Below are positions 41,562-44,146 of a DNA stretch of 44,146 bases, one piece after another. Position 1 is the stretch's first letter, and every line of letters begins with the position of its first letter. Position numbers and translations under genes: made by a program. A model generated the notes under the pieces. That model was given only the letters and a program-made list of their open reading frames with translations. It made no database searches and was not told the origin of the DNA. Source of the DNA: Microbacterium sp. (GTDB lineage Bacteria > Actinomycetota > Actinomycetes > Actinomycetales > Microbacteriaceae); the NCBI RefSeq assembly GCF_017305435.1, contig NZ_JAFKIP010000008.1, positions 251,216 through 295,361 of the forward strand, in the 5' to 3' direction.

Positions 41562-41624
41562 GTCGGATACTCTCTTTCGGTCGGCACCGAGCGTGCTGGC
41601 CCCGTCAACGTCTGGACCCATCTG

Positions 41625-43109
41625 ATGCCTGCGCCCTCACCAGTCACGCCGCACGATGTCCTCGCTTTCGAGTCGGCGCGGGTGATCGTCATCGGCGACG
41701 CGATGCTCGATAGGTATGTCGACGGCGCAGTGACGCGGATCTCTCCTGAGGCTCCGATCCCGGTGCTGCAGGTCCGGGAAGATCGTAGTGTGGCCGGTGG
41801 CGCTGCTAACGCCGCGATGAACATCGCAGGGCTGGGGGCGACGACGACGCTCATCGCTTCGTGGGGTGTGGATGAGTCGGGTCGCGAGCTAGAGCGTCTG
41901 CTCATTGGCGCGAACGTCGCTTTCACCCGGATTACGCGCGGGTCGGCGCCGACGATCGAGAAGCTCCGCGTGGTGGCGGGGCAACAGCAGATCGTGCGCG
42001 TTGATCGTGAGGACATCGCTCCCCTGGATCCAGACGGTGAGACCGCGGTTCTCGATGCGCTGACGGACGCGCTGAGCTCGCGGAGGGGCGGGACCGCCAT
42101 CGTCATCTCGGACTATGCGAAGGGTATGCTCGCGGAGTCGACCGTCGCGAAGATCATCGCCGTCGCCGACGCGCACGCCATTCCCGTCGTTGTCGACCCA
42201 AAGTCCGTCGACATCGGAAAATACCGTGGCGCAGCGGTCGTCAAGCCGAACTTCGCCGAGGCGGTGCAGATGGCGAGAGTCGCGGCGGCGCCACCGGACG
42301 AGGCAACACTCGGCGTCATCGCTGACCGTCTCTCCTCCGACGGGATCGGAGCGCTCGCGGTGTCGATGTCCGCACTTGGCGTCGAGGTCATCGAGGGCGA
42401 CACCCGGACGCGGATCCCCACGCGCGCGCGACTCGTCTCCGATGTTTCTGGCGCCGGCGATTCGATGATTGCGGGCATCGCGGTCGGTCTGGCGAGCGGG
42501 TTGAGTACGCTCAAGGCTGTCCAGGTCGGGAACATGGCCGCGGGTATCGCCTGCGGGCGTCCGGGTACGGCGGTAGTGACCAGAGCGGACCTCCTCGATG
42601 AAATGTTGGTGGAAGCGTCGCCGGAGCGTCGCCCGGGGACAATTGAGGATTGGGGCGAGCTTGCGAGATTGGTCAGCGTCGAGAAGGCAGCCGGCAGGAC
42701 TGTCGTGTTCGCGAACGGCGTCTTCGACCTCCTGCACGCCGGTCACGTAACGCTTCTGAAGGCGGCGCGCGCGCTCGGTGACGTGCTCGTCGTGGGCGTG
42801 AATTCCGATGCATCGACGGGGCGCCTCAAAGGCCCGACGCGTCCGCTTCAGCCTCAATCGGATCGCATGGCTGTCCTGGATGCGGTCCGATACGTCGACT
42901 TCGTCACCGTTTTTGAGCAGGACACCCCGCGCGAGTTGATCCGTACCATTCAACCCGACGTCATCGTCAAGGGCTCCGACTATCGTGCAGAAGAGGTCGT
43001 CGGCGGGGAAGACGCCAAGGAATGGGGGGGACGCGTCCATATCGTGGACCTACTCGATGGAGTGTCGACGACGCGGCTGGCTCATGGCGAGCAGGTTCGC
43101 CGCAGCTGA
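41625..43109 (+). CDS. hldE: Bifunctional heptose-7-phosphate kinase / heptose-1-phosphate adenylyltransferase
   Basis: 494 residues. The N-terminal PfkB-type kinase (about 10-325) has GDAMLDRYVDG, GGAANAAMNIAGLGA, the anion hole DVSGAGDSMIAG and VVVDPKSVD. It would phosphorylate D-glycero-beta-D-manno-heptose-7-phosphate at C1. The C-terminal nucleotidyltransferase (about 355-490) has FANGVFDLLHAGHVTLL with the HxGH motif, and VKGSDYRAEEVVGG; it would add AMP after the C7 phosphate is removed. Both halves appear intact and the length matches E. coli HldE (477). It implies the ADP, not GDP, branch of the heptose pathway. The start has no clear ribosome-binding site; a GATACT -10-like sequence lies about 55 bases upstream. 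Confidence 0.92.
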   Translation: MPAPSPVTPHDVLAFESARVIVIGDAMLDRYVDGAVTRISPEAPIPVLQVREDRSVAGGAANAAMNIAGLGATTTLIASWGVDESGRELERLLIGANVAFTRITRGSAPTIEKLRVVAGQQQIVRVDREDIAPLDPDGETAVLDALTDALSSRRGGTAIVISDYAKGMLAESTVAKIIAVADAHAIPVVVDPKSVDIGKYRGAAVVKPNFAEAVQMARVAAAPPDEATLGVIADRLSSDGIGALAVSMSALGVEVIEGDTRTRIPTRARLVSDVSGAGDSMIAGIAVGLASGLSTLKAVQVGNMAAGIACGRPGTAVVTRADLLDEMLVEASPERRPGTIEDWGELARLVSVEKAAGRTVVFANGVFDLLHAGHVTLLKAARALGDVLVVGVNSDASTGRLKGPTRPLQPQSDRMAVLDAVRYVDFVTVFEQDTPRELIRTIQPDVIVKGSDYRAEEVVGGEDAKEWGGRVHIVDLLDGVSTTRLAHGEQVRRS

Positions 43110-43141
43110 CGCTGCGAGCTGGGAGAGGGAAAGGCAAGAGT

Positions 43142-43723
43142 ATGGGACTCGTTCAGGAAAACCTCCGGGAGAACGCCCGACGGATGAGCGCATTGGCGGA
43201 CGACGCCGAGTTCGCCGCGGCGTTCGATAGCGCCGCGCACATCATGGTGTCGGCACTGCGCGGCGGCGGAACATTGTTCGCGTGTGGCAACGGCGGATCG
43301 ATGACGAACGCGCAGCACTTCGCAGAGGAACTCACGGGTCGATTCCGAGGGAACCGGCCGCCGCTGCGAGCCATGGCGATCTCCGACCCCTCCCACCTGA
43401 CATGCGTAGCGAACGATTACGGGTACGAGTTCGTCTTCTCGAAGTTCGTTGATGCATTCGCAAAGCCTGGCGATGTGTTGTTCGCGCTGAGCACGAGCGG
43501 CAAGTCTCCCAATGTCCTCCGCGCTGCGGAGTCTATGAAGGCGGCCGGTGGACTCGTTATCGGATCATCAGGTGTCGTGTCCTCGCCCCTCGCTCAGGTG
43601 GCGGATGTCACATTCGCGCTCGGCTCGAGCCGGTGGGCCGACCGTATCCAGGAATCGGAGCTCGTCGTGATTCATTCATTGATGCAGGCGATTGAGCACG
43701 GGCTGGGCTACTCCGCCGAGTGA
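43142..43723 (+). CDS. gmhA: Sedoheptulose-7-phosphate isomerase
   Basis: 193 residues, SIS-domain isomerase that turns sedoheptulose-7-phosphate into D-glycero-D-manno-heptose-7-phosphate, the first heptose-specific step. Diagnostic parts are FACGNGGSMTNAQHFAEELT, GRFRGNRPPLRAMAISDPSH and ALSTSGKSPNVLRAAESMK, with zinc and phosphate ligands. The start ATG has a GGGAAAGG ribosome-binding site. It lies 32 bases after hldE, whose kinase uses its product. Confidence 0.94.
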   Translation: MGLVQENLRENARRMSALADDAEFAAAFDSAAHIMVSALRGGGTLFACGNGGSMTNAQHFAEELTGRFRGNRPPLRAMAISDPSHLTCVANDYGYEFVFSKFVDAFAKPGDVLFALSTSGKSPNVLRAAESMKAAGGLVIGSSGVVSSPLAQVADVTFALGSSRWADRIQESELVVIHSLMQAIEHGLGYSAE

Positions 43724-43733
43724 ATCCAGGGAG

Positions 43734-44056
43734 CTACCCCTCCAGCGCGCTGCCCACCCCGCGTGCGAACTCCGCAAGACTCGCGAATGTCACGTCTGCT
43801 TCCGGGTCGTTCCGATGGTCGATCCGAAACACTGCGCATCCCCCCGTCTCGGCGGCGAGCCGACGACCCATCTCGACGTCGGAATCTGTGTCGCCAATCA
43901 TCACGGAGAGCGATGCTCTGATTTCGGGGTGGGCTTCGAGGTACTCAAGAGCCATGCCGGGATTGGGCTTTCGGCAAGGACAGTTGTCGCTTGCGAGGGG
44001 TGAGTCCCATAGCGTGGTGTCACTTCCCGCGGGGGTCTCGTCGTTGTAGACGATGG
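43734..44056 (-). pseudogene. gmhB: GmhB-like HAD phosphatase, C-terminal fragment, apparently interrupted
   Basis: Reading the minus strand from near 44056 gives VYNDETPAGSDTTLWDSP, then NCPCRKPNPGMALEYLEAHP and MIGDTDSDVEMG, ending at a TAG at 43734. CxCRKPxPGM and GDxxSD are the zinc-loop and acidic motifs of HisB/GmhB-type phosphatases, which remove the C7 phosphate of heptose-1,7-bisphosphate. The N-terminal half with the nucleophile (DxDGT) and the VTNQ motif is missing. Upstream of VYND the frame stays open but no longer resembles the family, and it runs into a different element. The simplest reading is an insertion at about 44055; the rest of the gene should lie beyond the element. 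An internal ATG at 43955 would give only 73 residues. Confidence 0.65.
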
Positions 44057-44146
44057 GGGGCCACCGTGGGATGACCAGTTGTTTCCGGCAAGAAGCAAAG
44101 AAGAGATCCCACGATGACCCAGAACCAGTCTGCCTTGACGACCCTG
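44057..44146 (+). mobile_element. Probable left end of an insertion sequence
   Basis: From about 44057 the gmhB-like reading stops. A G-run (GGGGGGCC) is followed by a short AT-richer leader containing the 8-base inverted pair CGTGGGAT (44065-44072) and ATCCCACG (44106-44113), then an ATG at 44114. An IS is the simplest cause of a broken gene with a new start codon facing inward from the break. The exact terminal inverted repeat cannot be fixed with only one end visible. Confidence 0.45.
44114..44146 (+). CDS. Start of a putative transposase, truncated by the window end
   Basis: Eleven codons (MTQNQSALTTL) are visible. The start resembles, from memory, N-termini of IS256-type transposases, but eleven residues do not allow a firm call. 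The ATG follows the inverted pair directly, with no clear ribosome-binding site. Confidence 0.3.
   Translation, partial: MTQNQSALTTL

Noticed and set aside
44065-44113. CGTGGGAT/ATCCCACG as the terminal inverted repeats of the insertion sequence.
   Set aside because: Both copies lie on the same side of the putative transposase start, so they cannot be the two element ends; they may be a hairpin that limits transposase expression.

Overview
The window is 44.1 kb of high-GC actinobacterial chromosome. Gene content, codon use and synteny point to Microbacteriaceae, most likely Microbacterium or a close relative. The pointers are an actinobacterial acyl-CoA carboxylase set (alpha, beta, epsilon) beside Maf and BirA, a purK-purE-LCP run, NarL-type signalling, many GTG starts and apparently leaderless promoters. 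The assignment is inference from sequence features; no search was run.

Layout. 1-1947: nucleoside salvage (3' part of a pyrimidine-nucleoside phosphorylase, adenosine deaminase). 2009-2893: a DUF559-like nuclease-fold protein. 3083-6344: a translationally coupled operon of flavin monooxygenase, BASS transporter and NAD-dependent epimerase. 6442-7948: alpha/beta hydrolase and TauE/SafE exporter. 8061-13846: one mannitol operon that also carries the general PTS proteins (orphan EIIB, HPr, EI, mannitol EIICB, EIIA, MtlD), divergent from a PRD/EIIA regulator at 13954-15900. 16133-19406: GNAT acetyltransferase, phosphosugar mutase and purine nucleoside phosphorylase, completing nucleoside salvage. 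19467-21473: LpdA-type quinone reductase and a small lipoprotein. 21493-24065 and 28860-31786: acyl-CoA carboxylase alpha, Maf, epsilon, beta and biotin ligase, with an RNA m5U methyltransferase and a three-gene signalling operon between them. 31933-34263: PH-domain membrane protein, PurK, PurE.

34280-44146 is a cell-envelope glycan region. A polytopic LCP ligase and a GT4 glycosyltransferase still have host-like composition. From about 36.93 kb the GC content falls visibly and a heptamer common elsewhere almost vanishes. That segment holds a GT2, a 762-residue multidomain glycosyltransferase, a GT9 heptosyltransferase-like protein, bifunctional HldE, GmhA, and a broken GmhB-like phosphatase that appears interrupted by an insertion sequence at the window end. 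Together these suggest an acquired ADP-heptose glycan pathway in a Gram-positive organism, now possibly damaged.

Two genome-level signals cut across the genes. First, GGATGCC and its complement GGCATCC are strongly over-represented up to about 36.9 kb, in both orientations, and force otherwise unusual codons. Second, at least fourteen genes have a -10-like hexamer 6 or 7 bases before the start codon, the signature of leaderless mRNAs. Several intergenic gaps also carry palindromic elements, each built on its own word. No tRNA, rRNA or CRISPR array was seen, and no gap between genes exceeds about 300 bases.
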